Shown: piece by piece, positions 33,764 to 45,417 of the stretch
Position numbering within the stretch: the first letter of the stretch is position 1
How the letters are laid out: every line of letters starts with the position of its first letter
NCBI GenBank assembly: GCA_001949185.1
Contig: BDGG01000004.1
Span: 800,278-864,277 of the forward strand
Length of the DNA: 64,000 nucleotides
Direction: 5' to 3'
From: Ramazzottius varieornatus
Taxonomy: Eukaryota > Tardigrada > Eutardigrada > Parachela > Ramazzottiidae
Program-made: the position numbers and the translations under genes
The notes under the pieces: model-generated
Told to the model about the DNA's origin: nothing
What the model saw: only the letters and a program-made list of their open reading frames with translations
The model's database searches: none

Positions 33764-34591
33764 CTAGGAAAATCTGAAAAAAGAGCATGCATAATCCCGT
33801 TATTCTGTTCCACGAGCCTTCATAGGGTACAGTGACCACTCCTTACCTAGAAAGAACTGAGCAGAAAAAATGACGCAATCAGATGACCGCTTCGCGTCCG
33901 TTTCCAGCGAGTTCTTGGGGAGATCTAAGTGCAAGAGTGGTCCCTGAGCGAAATACCCTCCAACGATGATCCGATCAACCTCGAAAATCAAAGGCCAGAT
34001 GTGAACCTCCGCAGGATGCAGGAAATTTTTGAAGAAAAACAGGAAGCAGAAAAATCCAGATTTCAGCTACAGTTATGCCGCTCCGACCCGTGGATATAAG
34101 TCACCTACTCACATTTTCTGAGTTGTTGATCGTACTGTGATGACCGTAAAACGCAAAGCGTCGCTCCGTTGGAAATTGTCCGTTCCGTTGGCACTGCTAA
34201 GATGGTGCTTCCCCCTCTGGTGCTTCTGATGTCTATTTGATTTTGATTCAGGCAGCCGTGGCCACGGGAAGTTCGTCAACTTCGTCTTCTCAAAATGACT
34301 TTCCCGAAGTCGGTATCGAACTTCTCTGTGAGTCTGTAACTTCGGTACACTGTTCGATCTGAAGCTTCTCGCCGGGACAAGAATTTAGATGCTGGACCAT
34401 CGGGAGCAGTAGTAATCTTGCAGCGGGGTGAACGCAGGGGCTATGGCGGACGCTGTTCCACATCCTCTCCTGACTCTTACCGTACGTGCAACTGGTCGTT
34501 CTGTCCCATTCTGCTCCGTATGTGCATGTCTGTGGACGTTCCTGATGAAAGCAAGCATGCTCCTACGATGTACCCTACCGTGTCTTGCAGG
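33764..34591. other. Divergent interval between TIM17 and THOC1
   Basis: It should include the TIM17 promoter and the missing 5' exon(s) of THOC1. An ATG at 34203 followed by a possible donor is one candidate start, but the link cannot be proven from the sequence. Confidence 0.4.
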
Positions 34592-37500
34592 AGCTGATTG
34601 AGCAGAAGGCGAAACCGAGCGGCTCGACTACTTCACTGTCGTCTTTGACGCCTGAGGAAATCCGCCATATAGAGCAATCCGTATCCGAATATTTCATTCC
34701 CTTCTTTCCTGCTCACCAAAGTGACGACGTCAGAGAAACGTTCAAGGTCTATCTTGAAACAGCCATCAGGACTGTGTTCTGGAATCACCTGGTAAGGACT
34801 AAGAAAGCACAGTGTGACGCCGTAAGTATCAGCAGTAATTCGATCAATTGGCGCAGCTGTTGCTTCCGTATTTTCCACGTGGCTCCGCCGTTGTTTCACA
34901 AGGTGTACAGTGTCACTGATCTTCATGTCCTAAACGAGCGAGAACTTCATGGTTTAGTTTCAGAAAAATCCGGCACTCGTCAAGTTTCGGGAAGTGGAAT
35001 GGCTCATTCGGTTTTGTATCGAGTGTGCGGAGAAAGAGATCGTGGAAGTAGCTTTACCTTACGTTCTATTCCAAGAAGGCTGTGACTGGGGCGATAACAC
35101 CGAGAAAGAGCAGATCGCGAACTTGTTCGTGGACCTGAAAGATAAGTGGAAGTCACCAAAGTTTTCGGCCGCGGGGCGAAACATTCTCTTGCGGTTCACC
35201 ACTGGTAAGGATATTCTGCGTACAGGTTACTATTAGTAGCTGTAGTTGGTTCATTTGGAGTTTTTGTGTAGAGTTGCTGTCTCGCCTACCTAAGATCAAC
35301 TCAACTTCTGCCAAAGCCCGTGGCCGCCTGCTTTGCTACGTTAGTGCTCGTTTTCCCATGTGGGATAAAGGCGCGGCCAACATGTTCGGTGAAATCAACG
35401 GTGGAACAACCATCACCACAACCGGTGCGACCAACGGACTCGCAACTAACCAGCACCCTAACGAGAAGTTCGCGCAGCTCTGCAACCTCTTCGACATGCT
35501 CAGAAATCCGACTCTCATCATTGCTAAACCTTCAAGCTTCACAACTTTCAGAACAGTAAGTCGGAGACCGGCAAACAAACTCAACCAGATCCTTTTTTCA
35601 AGTGGCGCGCGCTTCTCACCAGTAATAATAAAAACATGCGCCACTTGACATAACGATCTTGCGCTGACCTACCAAGGAAATCGACTATATTCCACTGCCT
35701 ATCACGAGTGAAACAAGACTCATTTCATCTAAAATTCTTCGATAGGCCTTTGAGCAGACGATAGAAATAATGACACCGCCCGATATGCGCGATGTCGAGC
35801 ATGAAGAAGGCGAGCATGTCGATGACGGAAACCGCCTGGGTATCCTGACATCTCCTACCACCAACAGTCCTACCCAGTCCTCACAATTCTCTTCTAGAGA
35901 AGACCAGAAGCTGCGGAATAGCAAGTTTATCGCGGATGATAAGACACTGGAACATGATCTTAGGCAAGACGACGTCAAACGTAACCTGCTCTGCCGCTTC
36001 CTGATCGTCGCCCAGTATATCGCACTGCCTTCGAAACCCAAAGGGTATGTTTTTTCCCGCCTACATGCAGTACTCCTTTCCATAGTCCTAACCTGCAGGA
36101 TGATGTTGAAACAGTTTTTCTCTTTCGCAGGGCATTCGAAGCTTCAGACGAGCAGCTTCAGTGGTGTGACCGAATGGTCCAAACATCGTTGGCCATTTTG
36201 TCGAGGACCCAACCGAATGGGCCGCTGTATGTCGAAAGACTAATTGTAAGGTAGTTCTACGCAAAACGACCTATGAGAAACTTGGCTTGATCTGTTAAAG
36301 TTGCTCGCGGAACATCAATTTTTCAGGATCTTTTGGAAAGTGAAGCGCAGATGTCGATATGGAAAGACACAGGTTGTCCTCCCTTACCGACACTCCCCAG
36401 CGTCGATCTCTCGGAACTCCCGACTAGTCCTGCCACCAACCAGGTTCCTTATCCACGCGTCACACGTTTCGTCCAGGGGAAAGAACGTTCGATAATACGG
36501 CGGTCAATCAAGGAAAGCCAGCTGTGGGGCGTCAACAAGACGGCCGGAAGTGTGGAAGTAACCCGGCTGCTGAGTAAAGGACCCAACACCCCCGAAGAGT
36601 TCCAGACACTCGGATACCAGCCACCCACCCTCGACTACTTTATACCTGTCGTCGAACAAGCCGCTGGGCCCAAAGATGATAAGTAAGAGTGTTTCTCAAC
36701 AAAATTTGGCTCTACCGGAAAAAAGAATCCCGTGTTATGGTGACGATAATTTGGAGCTGAACAATAAAACTCCACAAGGCCGGTTTTTCCTAGTGGCGCA
36801 CGAGTGTAGCCACTGATACCGGAATTGTGCGCCACTTGGGTAAACGATCTTGTGGAGTTTGTTTTCCGATTGTAAAGATGTCCTGACTCTAGACCGGATT
36901 TTTTTCCCCCAGGGATATTCATGATGAGAAGTACCAGTGGCGAGCTCTGCGAATTCTGGGAAAGCGTACCCACGTCCACTTCTCCAGCGAAACAGAGAAG
37001 AAAGAAACGAAAAACATTGGAGCCTTCCTGGAGAGGTATGTCCTCGACCTGGCTGACAAGATCCCCGTCCTGCAAGAAGCCAAGCGTAAGCATGCTGAGC
37101 AGCTGGCAGCCAGGGCCGCCGAGGCAGCAGCGGCGTCTACAGGTCCTGAAGCTCCGGATGGTGGTGATGAAGGCGACATCAACGTCGATGCTGAGCTGAT
37201 CGATCCCGATGGAGACGTCGAGATGAGTGGACCAGCGACAGAAAGTACCGGTGATGCTGTAGGTACTTCGCCGGGAGACGGAAGTGGTGGAACCGGAACT
37301 GGACCCAGGCCGTTATTCACCAAGGCAAATACTATACGGATATTCAAATAAATAATATGGGAGGCTGACAAACGAAAAGTACAAGGTTTTAATCTCAAGT
37401 GGGGCATGCCACAAGCCATCAACAGTGGAAACTTGCGCCAGTTGGAAAAAAACCTCGTACATTTCGTTCGTCGATCTCTCATGTTTATTCTTGATTACTT

Positions 37501-37763
37501 TCGGAACTTTTCTTACGTTGGCTTGTTTTCAGGAGCACATAAGGAACATTGCCAGTCAGATCGCGAACGACTGGGAACGCTTTGCAGCAATCTTGAAGTT
37601 CGATGCAGACAGGATCGAGTACTGGAAGAGCGTCCATACTGAACCTGTGGAACAGGCAGTCCAGATGTTGCAGGTCTGGATGGAAGATGTGGCGGACTCC
37701 GGGAAGGATACGAATGACGAACTAGAAACCTTCCTGGGTGCTCTTAAGGACTATGATTTGTGA
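34592..37763 (+). CDS. THOC1: THO complex subunit 1 (5' exon unresolved)
   Basis: Recognised exons begin after an acceptor at 34591 and end at the stop at 37761-37763. The N-terminal half has VALPYVLFQEGCDWG, FVDLKDKWKSPKFSAAGRNI and LLSRLPKINSTSAKARGRLL, all matching THOC1 in order. The middle has FEQTIEIIMTPPDMRDVEHE and a region ending ERLI. Next come SIWKDTGCPPL, the LLSKGPNTPEEF block and TLDYFIPVVEQA, then YQWRALRILGKRTHVHF and FLERYVLDLADKIP. After a Gly/Thr/Asp-rich linker the C-terminal death domain begins EHIRNIASQIANDWERFA. THOC1 is part of the THO/TREX complex that couples transcription to mRNA processing and nuclear export. Three introns (35570-35745, 36687-36913 and the one before 37532) each carry a palindromic hairpin element. 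The initiating ATG is not resolved. Confidence 0.92.
35585..35661. repeat. GTGGCGCAC hairpin family copy (THOC1 intron)
   Basis: CAGATCCTTTTTTCAAGTGG, then GCGCGCTT, a ~20-bp loop, and ATGCGCCACTTGACATAACG ending in ATCTTG. Confidence 0.88.
36767..36860. repeat. GTGGCGCAC hairpin family copy, longest arms (THOC1 intron)
   Basis: The arms extend about 35 bp: the outer AAACTCCACAAG pairs with CTTGTGGAGTTT, and the inner TAGTGGCGCAC pairs with GTGCGCCACTT. The total is 94 bp. This copy best shows the full length of the element. Confidence 0.92.
37379..37460. repeat. GTGGCGCAC hairpin family copy, divergent (THOC1 intron)
   Basis: The core has drifted (AAGTGGGGCATG and CTTGCGCCAGTTGG), but the outer arms TACAAGGTTTT and AAACCTCGTAC still pair. 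Confidence 0.7.
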
Positions 37764-38187
37764 TTTATTCAGCTGTTTTTCAAATAGCTGGTTGTTGTTT
37801 CAGTTTGTTTTAGCTTGTAGTTCAGGCCGCAGACTAGCTAGTGTAGCACTCGAATTCTCTTTTCCAAACAATTACTCGGAAACAGGCTGAACATAGGTAA
37901 CTAGGACTTATTACATTCGTTCGTCTGTTACGAGATAATCACAGTGCAGTCCTCGACTCCTGGCACATGGTACTTGCATGGTGGTAAATATTGCTCACGC
38001 GGTTTGTTGTGCGAACTGCCGCGAGCGAATGGAGCTGTGCTTCACAATTGGTAGTCAACCGGCGAATGTTACTCAGTACGTTGGTATGGGAAAATGACAA
38101 ACAGACTTTGACTGCATCGTTCAACTGCAAAGAATGATTTCGAAAACGAAGTCTTTGGAAATAATTGTTGTAGACATGTGGATAAGA
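37764..38187. other. Interval between THOC1 and the first glycosyltransferase
   Basis: No gene seen. It presumably holds the THOC1 3' untranslated region and the promoter of the downstream gene. Confidence 0.4.
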
Positions 38188-39133
38188 ATGAAAGCCTGGA
38201 GACCCGAGTTTGGCACAGCCGCGCCTCGCAATATTGCTCACCTGCTTAGGGATACTGTTCGTTAGCTGGTACGCGAATCTGCTCGGCGATTTCCCTCATC
38301 TGAGACAAAGCGCGGGTATCTTCCCGATCATTAGCGCATCGCGCATCGCGTCGAACCCCGTCCGAGAAGAAAATATGGATGAGCTGATCCTGCACTACGT
38401 CCGATTGTACGTAAACCAGACTTTCGAAGTACCTCTTGAGTTCCTCCACTGCCTGGGCGTCTATTCCGCCGTCATCAATCTCAAGCCAACCGTCATCTAC
38501 CTGCATACCACACGCTCCACACCCTTTCCGTTCGAAAACTGTGACAAGCTCCTGAATGTGACCATCGACTGGCCACCCATAAAAACGTTCATCGTTGCTC
38601 TCCAGCCTACTATGAACGGGCAATATGTTCGACAAATTTCTCACGAAGCCGACATACGTAAACTCAAGGCCGTGGAAGAATATGGCGGTATTGTGCTGGA
38701 CTTTGATGTCTTGATCATCAATGGCTCCTCACTACGATATTCGTTACGGTCATCTGAATGCCTCATATGTTATGAAGACCAATACTTTCTGGAAATACTG
38801 GTCAACGGAGGTTTTCTGGGCTGCCACAAGAAGCATGCAAGGTTTCCGCAGCTTGTTCTCGAGGAATCGTACGAGAAGGACTATGCTACTGGTACCGACT
38901 GGCTCTACAATAGCGGGGTTGTGCCGTGGGAGCTTCTCCAAAGGCACAACGATACCGCCACTGTTTTGGATGGTCCTTGCAACCATGGAGCCGGAAACTG
39001 GAGCCAGGGCTACGGAAGTGACCACTCCTATACTCATAACGATTTGGCAACTAGAGAGCAAGTTTTGACGTGGCAGAATGCATTGGGTGAAATTGCTCGA
39101 TGGCTGCTGGCGAGCTCTTCGAATCTACCATAG
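38188..39133 (+). CDS. Glycosyltransferase with sugar-binding DXD motif, copy 1 (5' frame anomaly)
   Basis: A single exon encodes about 305 residues resembling type II membrane glycosyltransferases of the Gly_transf_sug (DXD) family. The N-terminus has a hydrophobic anchor (ILLTCLGILFVSWYANLL). The catalytic core contains ELILHYVRLY, VIYLHTT, then HEADIRKLKAVEEYGGIVL followed by DFDVLI, which supplies the DXD metal/nucleotide-sugar motif. GGFLGCHKKHARFPQL and several Asn glycosylation sites follow. It would act in the Golgi lumen; donor and acceptor sugars are unknown. The ATG matching the start of copy 2 (MKAWRP here, MIGWRP there) lies at 38188 but is one frame off the main reading frame, which has no ATG before 38372. 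Either an indel broke the start or the assembly has an error. Confidence 0.85.
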
Positions 39134-39709
39134 CGAGCAATTTAAACTCCCGATTACGATGCTATGCCGTGAATATGGACAAAAGTTCGAACGCACAAGA
39201 GCCAAAGAAATTTATCTTAAAGTCACGCCGGTCCGTAGGATCGAAATGGCATCCACCGTGTATCACCGCGTAAAGTGCGCGATCGTAAACCTAATTATAT
39301 AAACTGGCGACTTCATGTAGATAACCAACACGGATCTTTCTTTGGTGAAGACCAGTGTAGCCATGTCTTAAAAACCATAATTAAGTCGCTCTATAGTACT
39401 GCAGAATAATGTAGAGGTACGTACAACTCGAAGATCTCGAAATTCGACAGATCGTTAGACATGGAAAAATAGAAACACAGCTTATAAGCTCTTCCGATGG
39501 GGTGGTGCCAATTTCATCCATGCCTTTTGTTCTCCCGACTGGTGCTATCCAAGTGCGCCTCGCTTCAGTAATCAACCGGTAAATTCATATTCAGAGCGCC
39601 AGGTACGATGCAATGGTACGCGCATTCGTATACACATAGTATCGGACGACATTCGCAACGTGCGTTGAACGGCGGAGTTTTTCGCTTCCCAAGAAAATAC
39701 TTTGTCACA
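39134..39709. other. Interval between the two glycosyltransferase copies
   Basis: No gene is seen. The copy 2 promoter should be here. An in-frame ATG at 39608 would extend copy 2 by 34 residues. Confidence 0.4.
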
Positions 39710-40687
39710 ATGATTGGCTGGAGACCCCAGACTTGGAAACTAGCGATCACAATGTGCTTTGCATCCTCCGGTGTACTTCTCGTCACCTGGTATTCCGAGC
39801 TTCTACATCTGGTTGACATCGAATTCTCGAACCTGAGACGGAGTGGAGCTATCTTCCCGCTGTTTATCAAAGAAGAGATTGCGTCGAACTTCGCGGAAGG
39901 TGATAACGAGGAAGAACTGATCCTGCATTATGTCCGATTGTACGCAAGCTGGAAGACAAAAACACCGCTCGGGTTCCTTGATTGTTTAGGGTTGTACTCT
40001 GCCATCATCAACCTTCAGCCATCCGTCATCTACCTGCATACCACGAACCCCACACCCTTCTTGTTCTTAAATTGCGAAAAGCTTCTCGACGTGACCATAA
40101 AGTGGCCGCCCATAAAAACCCTCGTTGTAACTCTGCACTATGTTATGAATGGGCAGTACATTCGCGAGATAGCTCACGAAGCCGACATCTATAAACTCAA
40201 AGCTGTGGAAGAATACGGCGGCATTGTGCTAGACTTTGACGTGTTGGTCATCAATGGTTCTTCGCTACGAAACTCATTACGATCGTCGGAGTGCGTCATA
40301 TGTTATGAGGATCAGTACGGTCCATTGATAGCTAACGGAGGCTTGCTGGGCTGTCGGGAGGAGCATGCAAGGTTCCCGCAACTGGTCTTGGAGGAATCGT
40401 ACAAGAAAAACTATCACGCTGGAGACTGGCTGTACAATAGTGCGATTCTTCCGTGGGATATTTTCCAAAGGCATAACGACACCGCCACAGTGTTAGACGG
40501 TCCTTGTAATCACGCCAACGGAAACTGGAGCGGGAATTACGGAACTGACAACTGGACCAGCTTGCCGGCTTACCACTCTTATATCCACGATGCTCAGGCT
40601 AGAAGAGAAAAAGTATTGAAATGGGACAGTCCTGTGGGCGAAGTTGCTCGCTGGCTCTTACCGGGATCTTTCAATTTATCAGGGTAG
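39710..40687 (+). CDS. Glycosyltransferase with sugar-binding DXD motif, copy 2
   Basis: A single exon encodes 325 residues and is clearly paralogous to the upstream gene along its whole length. I chose the ATG at 39710 because MIGWRPQTWKLAIT aligns with the equivalent upstream region. The anchor is ITMCFASSGVLLVTW. The core has ELILHYVRLY, VIYLHTTNPTP, EADIYKLKAVEEYGGIVLDF then DVLVING, and GGLLGCREEHARFPQLVLEE. The DXD motif is intact (DFD). Compared with copy 1 it has a small insertion near the C-terminus (TDNWTSLPAYHSYIHDAQ). The role is inferred as a Golgi glycosyltransferase. Lack of introns in both copies, unlike all neighbours, suggests the founder arose by retroposition or belongs to an intronless family. 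Confidence 0.92.
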   Translation: MIGWRPQTWKLAITMCFASSGVLLVTWYSELLHLVDIEFSNLRRSGAIFPLFIKEEIASNFAEGDNEEELILHYVRLYASWKTKTPLGFLDCLGLYSAIINLQPSVIYLHTTNPTPFLFLNCEKLLDVTIKWPPIKTLVVTLHYVMNGQYIREIAHEADIYKLKAVEEYGGIVLDFDVLVINGSSLRNSLRSSECVICYEDQYGPLIANGGLLGCREEHARFPQLVLEESYKKNYHAGDWLYNSAILPWDIFQRHNDTATVLDGPCNHANGNWSGNYGTDNWTSLPAYHSYIHDAQARREKVLKWDSPVGEVARWLLPGSFNLSG

Positions 40688-40952
40688 GAATAATCGTATC
40701 CAAATGTAAGGTAACATCATTTGGTATCCCCAAGTCTCAAACGCACCATAGAGGAACTACTGTACACAGTATATTCTAAACACATCATTCCAGATAAAGT
40801 AGTGTTCAGACTATTGCTGGACGATTATACCTCATCAAAGCGCGAACTGCCACTTGTGGACCTGAGCTGGCGAGTTCATGGCGATAGCTAACGCAGGTCT
40901 TTCTTCGGTGAACGCGAGTATTGGCATGCCTAGGAATTAAACATGAAGACCG

Positions 40953-42910
40953 TTAGTACTGCCACTCCGAAGTACTTTCGTAATTTATCATGGGGATAAT
41001 GCAGCAGATGGTAAAATTATACCAACGCCTACCTCCCTCGATGGAGTGGATTTGTTGTTGCCAGACCAATTGCGGTTCGTCTCCGGCAACTTCGTGGACC
41101 GTTAAGCGGTGATGAAGAGGTCCCTGTCCTGCACGTCCAGCTCGTGACAGGACCAACAAGTGGCCTTCAGCGTACCGAAGACCCACAATGTGCGACGTGT
41201 GGCCCAGGGATGTCGTAAAGTCACGCTCAACTTCGAGTGACTTTGAGTTGAACTGAACCACCGTTCCGTTCTCAGCGCCCAACCAGTACGACCCATCCCC
41301 GGAAAGCCAGGTGACGGCTTCGTGGCGGTTCCAGTTTCCCCAATGACCACCGGGTTCCGGCTTGACAACGTTCGGAACCTGTACGAGGAGAGAACGTGAT
41401 CGATGAAATTCAAAAAAACTTACCTGGTGAAACTTACAGTGTTTTCGGCAACAAAGGCACAAGCTCGAATGTCGAAGAGCCGAATAAGGCGATGGTCGTC
41501 TTTCCAACCGGCTGCGATGACGTAGTTACCGGAAAGTTGCACGTCAATGCCGTTGCTTGCGCCGACGTCGGCGTAACCAACGGCATCAAAGCTGTAGTTT
41601 TCTTCCGAGATTCTGCGACGAGGATCGCGGATATCGAAAAGTTCAACCTACAGAAAAGAATACCTCCAGCGGAAGTCGACTAGGAAGGGTGGAATGAGAC
41701 TTTACTATCACATACCGTGCCCTTATTGGTGCCGATCGCGATCAAATCTTCGTACCAGGAATGACTCAGAACATGGTCGGAAGCCCTAAAACATACAAAA
41801 CCTGAAAGCGAATTCATAGTATAACAAAGTTTGAACTTTTGTCAGCCACGATATGCGAACCTTATTTTGGTCTGGGGACCTTGCGGGGAAAACAGGTCCG
41901 TAATTATGACATTTTGGTCTGATCCACCGGTACTGACTAAGTTCTTCTGTGACTTCATCGAATGAATAACCGCATCGTCCTACGGGTTGGATTACTTGTA
42001 TAATAAAATCTCTGTGATTTTGTTCAGGTTCCTGAAACTACCGGGTACCTCGTGAACATGCTCTATCCGTCTCGGAGTGTTCAGTGTGGAGAACCGACTT
42101 CGATGCGACCGTGAGGCTACCTCATAATCGTCGTTCAGGTCCCATATTAGTAGAGACTGGTAGCATGAGTCGGCAGCTACCAGACAATTACCTGAAAAGA
42201 GATCGACTTGTAGGTATGCAAGATGGGAATGCGAGGGTCAACTAAATTAGGGCCGCAGAACTTCCGTGTCATAAGTTGTGACATGTTATACAACGATTAC
42301 TGTACATCATGCACTACCAGCCAGGATCGGTTGATTGTGAATGACCTACTAAATCCGTTATCGCAGAACGTCGCGCAGGAGATGTCCACTTCGCCGACTT
42401 CCTCTTCGTCGAACCCCACTTCCTCTCCTTCGTTGTAATACTGTTGATTCTCATGTCTCCACAAAGTTTTGTGGAGTTTACTGAGGTGTGTAAGTGAGCG
42501 TATATTGCGTGTAGGAACGTCTTGAGAAGGACAGTCAGCATCTTTGAAGAATCGCCGTAGTCGTTCCGCGCGACAACAATGTTTCCTCCAGAAACATGGG
42601 TCTTTCTTCGATTCTCTATCCCGTTGTTGCTCTTCTAAAGTAAGGTTGAGCAGTCCATAGATGAAACGCAAGCATGGAAGAGTATTCTAGTGCTGGCGCA
42701 CTGAATGCGTGATTCATAGATGAAATGATTACCTCTCGAGCAAGCACTGTGAAACGCTGGCCACTTCTGCTGCAGCCGATCCTTCCAGTACTCCTCCTCA
42801 CCAAAAACATTGCAAAAGTATTTGTTGGTTCTGCGGAGAGCAAAGTTTATGTCCTCCACTCTAATCCGCATGCTCAAGGCCACCAAGACATCGTACGGGA
42901 GGTTGTCCAT
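40953..42910 (-). CDS. F-box and WD40-repeat protein
   Basis: The start at 42910 gives MDNLPYDVLVALSMRIRVED, an F-box. It continues with FALRRTNKYFCNVFGEEEYW and KDRLQQKWP. A long charged exon follows (acceptor near 42640). WD40 blades then lie in successive short exons: LVAADSCYQSLLIWDLNDD (42190-42060), LVSTGGSDQNVIITDLF (around 41980-41870), IAIGTNKGTVELFDIRDP (41770-41640), VIAAGWKDDHRLIRLFDIR and YWLGAENGTVVQFNSKSLEV. The stop is at 40953. F-box/WD40 proteins recruit substrates to SCF ubiquitin ligases through the WD propeller. The arrangement resembles FBXW9, but I cannot confirm the subfamily. Some exon borders in the 42640-42190 stretch are unclear. Confidence 0.85.
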
Positions 42911-43386
42911 GACATGAACAACGCACGCAAACAAAATTCACTTTGCGTCGCACGATTTGCTAAAACCAAGCTAGCATCAATCCATAAATTCTTCGAAAGT
43001 TCCACCTCGAGGAAAAATCTATAAAGCATCACCCAGCACAAAAGCGAAGAAGACAGTCGTAAATTTTAAGAAAGTCAGACAAAAATGCCACTTGTGGGAT
43101 TCACTATGACATCACTGTATGTCATGCAGGACATGCCTTTGGCGTGAAAAGCTGGACGGTTGTCGGACGAACAACCTGAACACAAAAATCCACTCACACT
43201 TTTACAACAGAACAAACCAACTCAGAGTTTTAGGAAAGAAACCAACGATTTCTTGAAACGAAGATGGGCCGCAGCAGCGAACTATTAGTCGAGCTCGAGA
43301 CCTGTAATTTTATAAAACGGATAGGATAAAATCTACAGAGAACTCAAAGAACGGAAATTAAATCCGAAGTAGAAACTTACCTTGGC
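42911..43386. other. Interval between F-box/WD40 start and chromodomain gene end
   Basis: No gene seen. It is tandemly placed between two minus-strand genes and probably contains the F-box gene promoter. Confidence 0.4.
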
Positions 43387-44722
43387 TCAATGGGAACGAT
43401 TCGGTTCGTTGAAGACGACTGGAGTAACAGCCAAGTACTTGCAAAGCTGGGCTGGAATGTTAACCAGACAGACTTCGTACGGAACAAATTCCTGTGGGCC
43501 GGCAGAGTAGTTGACCAGGAAGTCCAACTCGTGCAGAGCGGAAGCGACAAGCTGCTTCGGCTTGTGGGCGATGATATTGATGGCACGAATGTCCTCGGAG
43601 AGCTCCATGGCAGAGTAGCCTGGCTGAACAATCTCGACATAGCTGCCTCCGTCCTCCTGTGCTTCCTAAATCATCACGTCGATCCAACAAAACTGGTACT
43701 TGCTAGTCGAGAACCAAATAGTCTACCTGATGCATCCCGTCTTTGCTTTTCCGTGAATTTGCTAGTTTCTTTTCCTCCACTTTCTGGAAAACCTCCTAAA
43801 ACTCCAGAATAAGAATCCATTTCGGCCTTTCGAAAGATTTCAACAGTGGATCGGTCACAAGAAACATACCTCACTAGGGGACATGGACATTTCGAAGTTC
43901 TTCTCGATGAGACTGATCTCATGAGCCTCTGCCAGCTCCTGTTTCTTCTTGGCTGAAGAGCTCTTCAGCAACCTCTTTCCCCTCTTGCCGCTGCTGGGCC
44001 TTTTCTTCGGAGACAACTTCTTACTTTGCGGTTCATTCTTCTTCTTCGTCCTCTCTTCTTGTCTTTCTTCGAATTCCCGAATGGCCTCTTTGCTCCCTTT
44101 GAGCAGACTCTTGGGCTCCCAAGTCAGCGGCCAATCTCCCACCCACTCGACGTGATAACCAAAATCCTTGTGCTCCTTCAGCCACTTCTTACCCACAATT
44201 CTCTTGACTTCCCAACTTCCTTCAGAAGCTGGAGATGATGAATCTGACCCTGTCTCTTTTTCTTTGGCCTGCGTAGACGTGCTGCCAGCCTTCGCTTCTT
44301 CCGTTGAGTGAGACCTTGACCGTGGGCGTAAATTCTTCTTGGAACTGGCTTGCTCTGCTCGGGGAGGACCCGTCGTTACTGATTTTCTTTTACGATTCTG
44401 CTTGTCCGAAACACTTGAGTCTGAAACCCGAAGTAAGGCAGTTGATACATTCCACATCTGATTTATTTCACTATACTGTGATACCTCGGCTTCGGTCATT
44501 TTCACTTCCGGTGGCGCTGAAGACTGGGAGAATTTTAGCGACGACTTGATCTTTCGCGCGACGATTTGGTTGTGTAATAGTTTTCCGTGCTTGCGGTGCT
44601 GTCAGCAGTGGAGCTCCGTTCAACTTCTGCGTGACAATGCGAGTACTAACCGGTAGCGCATTCAGAACGTTTGGCCTGGTTGAGGAGCGTTCTTCTACAG
44701 AATACTCCGGTTCGGAGTCCAT
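43387..44722 (-). CDS. Chromodomain protein with a likely C-terminal chromoshadow-like domain
   Basis: Exons 44722-44485, 44420-43870 and 43665-43387 join in phase. The ATG at 44722 (MDSEPEYSVEE) is the likely start, although the frame is open to 45199. The chromodomain is in exon 2: SWEVKRIVGKKWLKEHKDFG, YHVEWVGDWPLTWEP, then SKEAIREFEER. It keeps Trp residues at two aromatic-cage-like positions. Upstream it is Ser/Lys/Arg-rich, and a Lys-rich KKLSPKKRPSSGKRGKRLL hinge follows. The last exon (ELSEDIRAINIIAH, then ASALHELDFLVNY and QEFVPYEVCLVNIPAQL) is consistent with a divergent chromoshadow domain. By analogy with HP1/chromobox proteins it would bind methylated histone H3 and dimerise, but the divergence leaves the specificity open. 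Confidence 0.8.
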
Positions 44723-45285
44723 CCTCTGAGGGAAATTCCGGACGGCGCCACGCTCTGTCAACGGATGGTCCGGACCTACAAAGACAACATCAAGCTTGGG
44801 ATACTCCTCCAGAGTCCTGGGCGGAGGTGATAGCAGTCGGCACTGAAGGATTCGGTAACCAGGAGTTATCGGAACGGAAATGGACGAAGAACGAGCTGCA
44901 CTGCAGTCTGCACTCTGCAGGACACGGCCGCCACAATCCGGAAAGTAATTTTGGGCAAACACCGCAGGAGGGCGAAAGTTTACGGCGAGGGACGGCGGGG
45001 GGATCACTACAGTACAGCACGGATCAGTGTAGTGCTGCTGAACCTCGTGTGTATCTGAGTACGGTGAGCCAAAATACGCAATAACTGAGACGTGAGTCAA
45101 CAAAAACGGCGTGACGATGACTGGTGACGTGAAGGTCAACGTATCGAACCCGAAAATGGTGCTTTTCGGGACCACGAGACAGGACAAACACTGAATCAAT
45201 CGACGTGTGATACTGTTGTGTCTCGAATCATAAGCTACTTGGGTGGTAGATTGACTGATCTGGGAGTTCAGCCAGATTTACAGTA
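44723..45285. other. Open frame upstream of the chromodomain start
   Basis: The minus-strand frame of the first chromodomain exon stays open up to 45199, giving about 160 extra residues. The plus strand is also open at 44671-45084. It may be coding leader or 5' untranslated DNA; the added residues show no domain. Confidence 0.35.
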
Positions 45286-45329
45286 ACAAGGACGTATTGA
45301 GGTTGGCGGAACACTATCGCAAACTTAGC

Positions 45330-45417
45330 AGATCCGCAATTTTTTTCTACAATACTGCTCAAATTGCAGATCCGCAATAAATTTTGCCTTAAAGTCGGAA
45401 AATTGCAGATCTGCAAT
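45330..45417. repeat. Subterminal ATTGCAGATCTGCAAT palindromes, left cluster
   Basis: Three copies are seen at about 45331, 45363 and 45402. The last (45402-45417) is a perfect 16-bp palindrome. Subterminal repeats like these are often transposase-binding sites; that role is inferred. Confidence 0.8.

Noticed and set aside
44671-45084. 137-residue plus-strand frame opposite the chromodomain first exon
   Set aside because: Overlaps a better-supported minus-strand exon and shows no domain.
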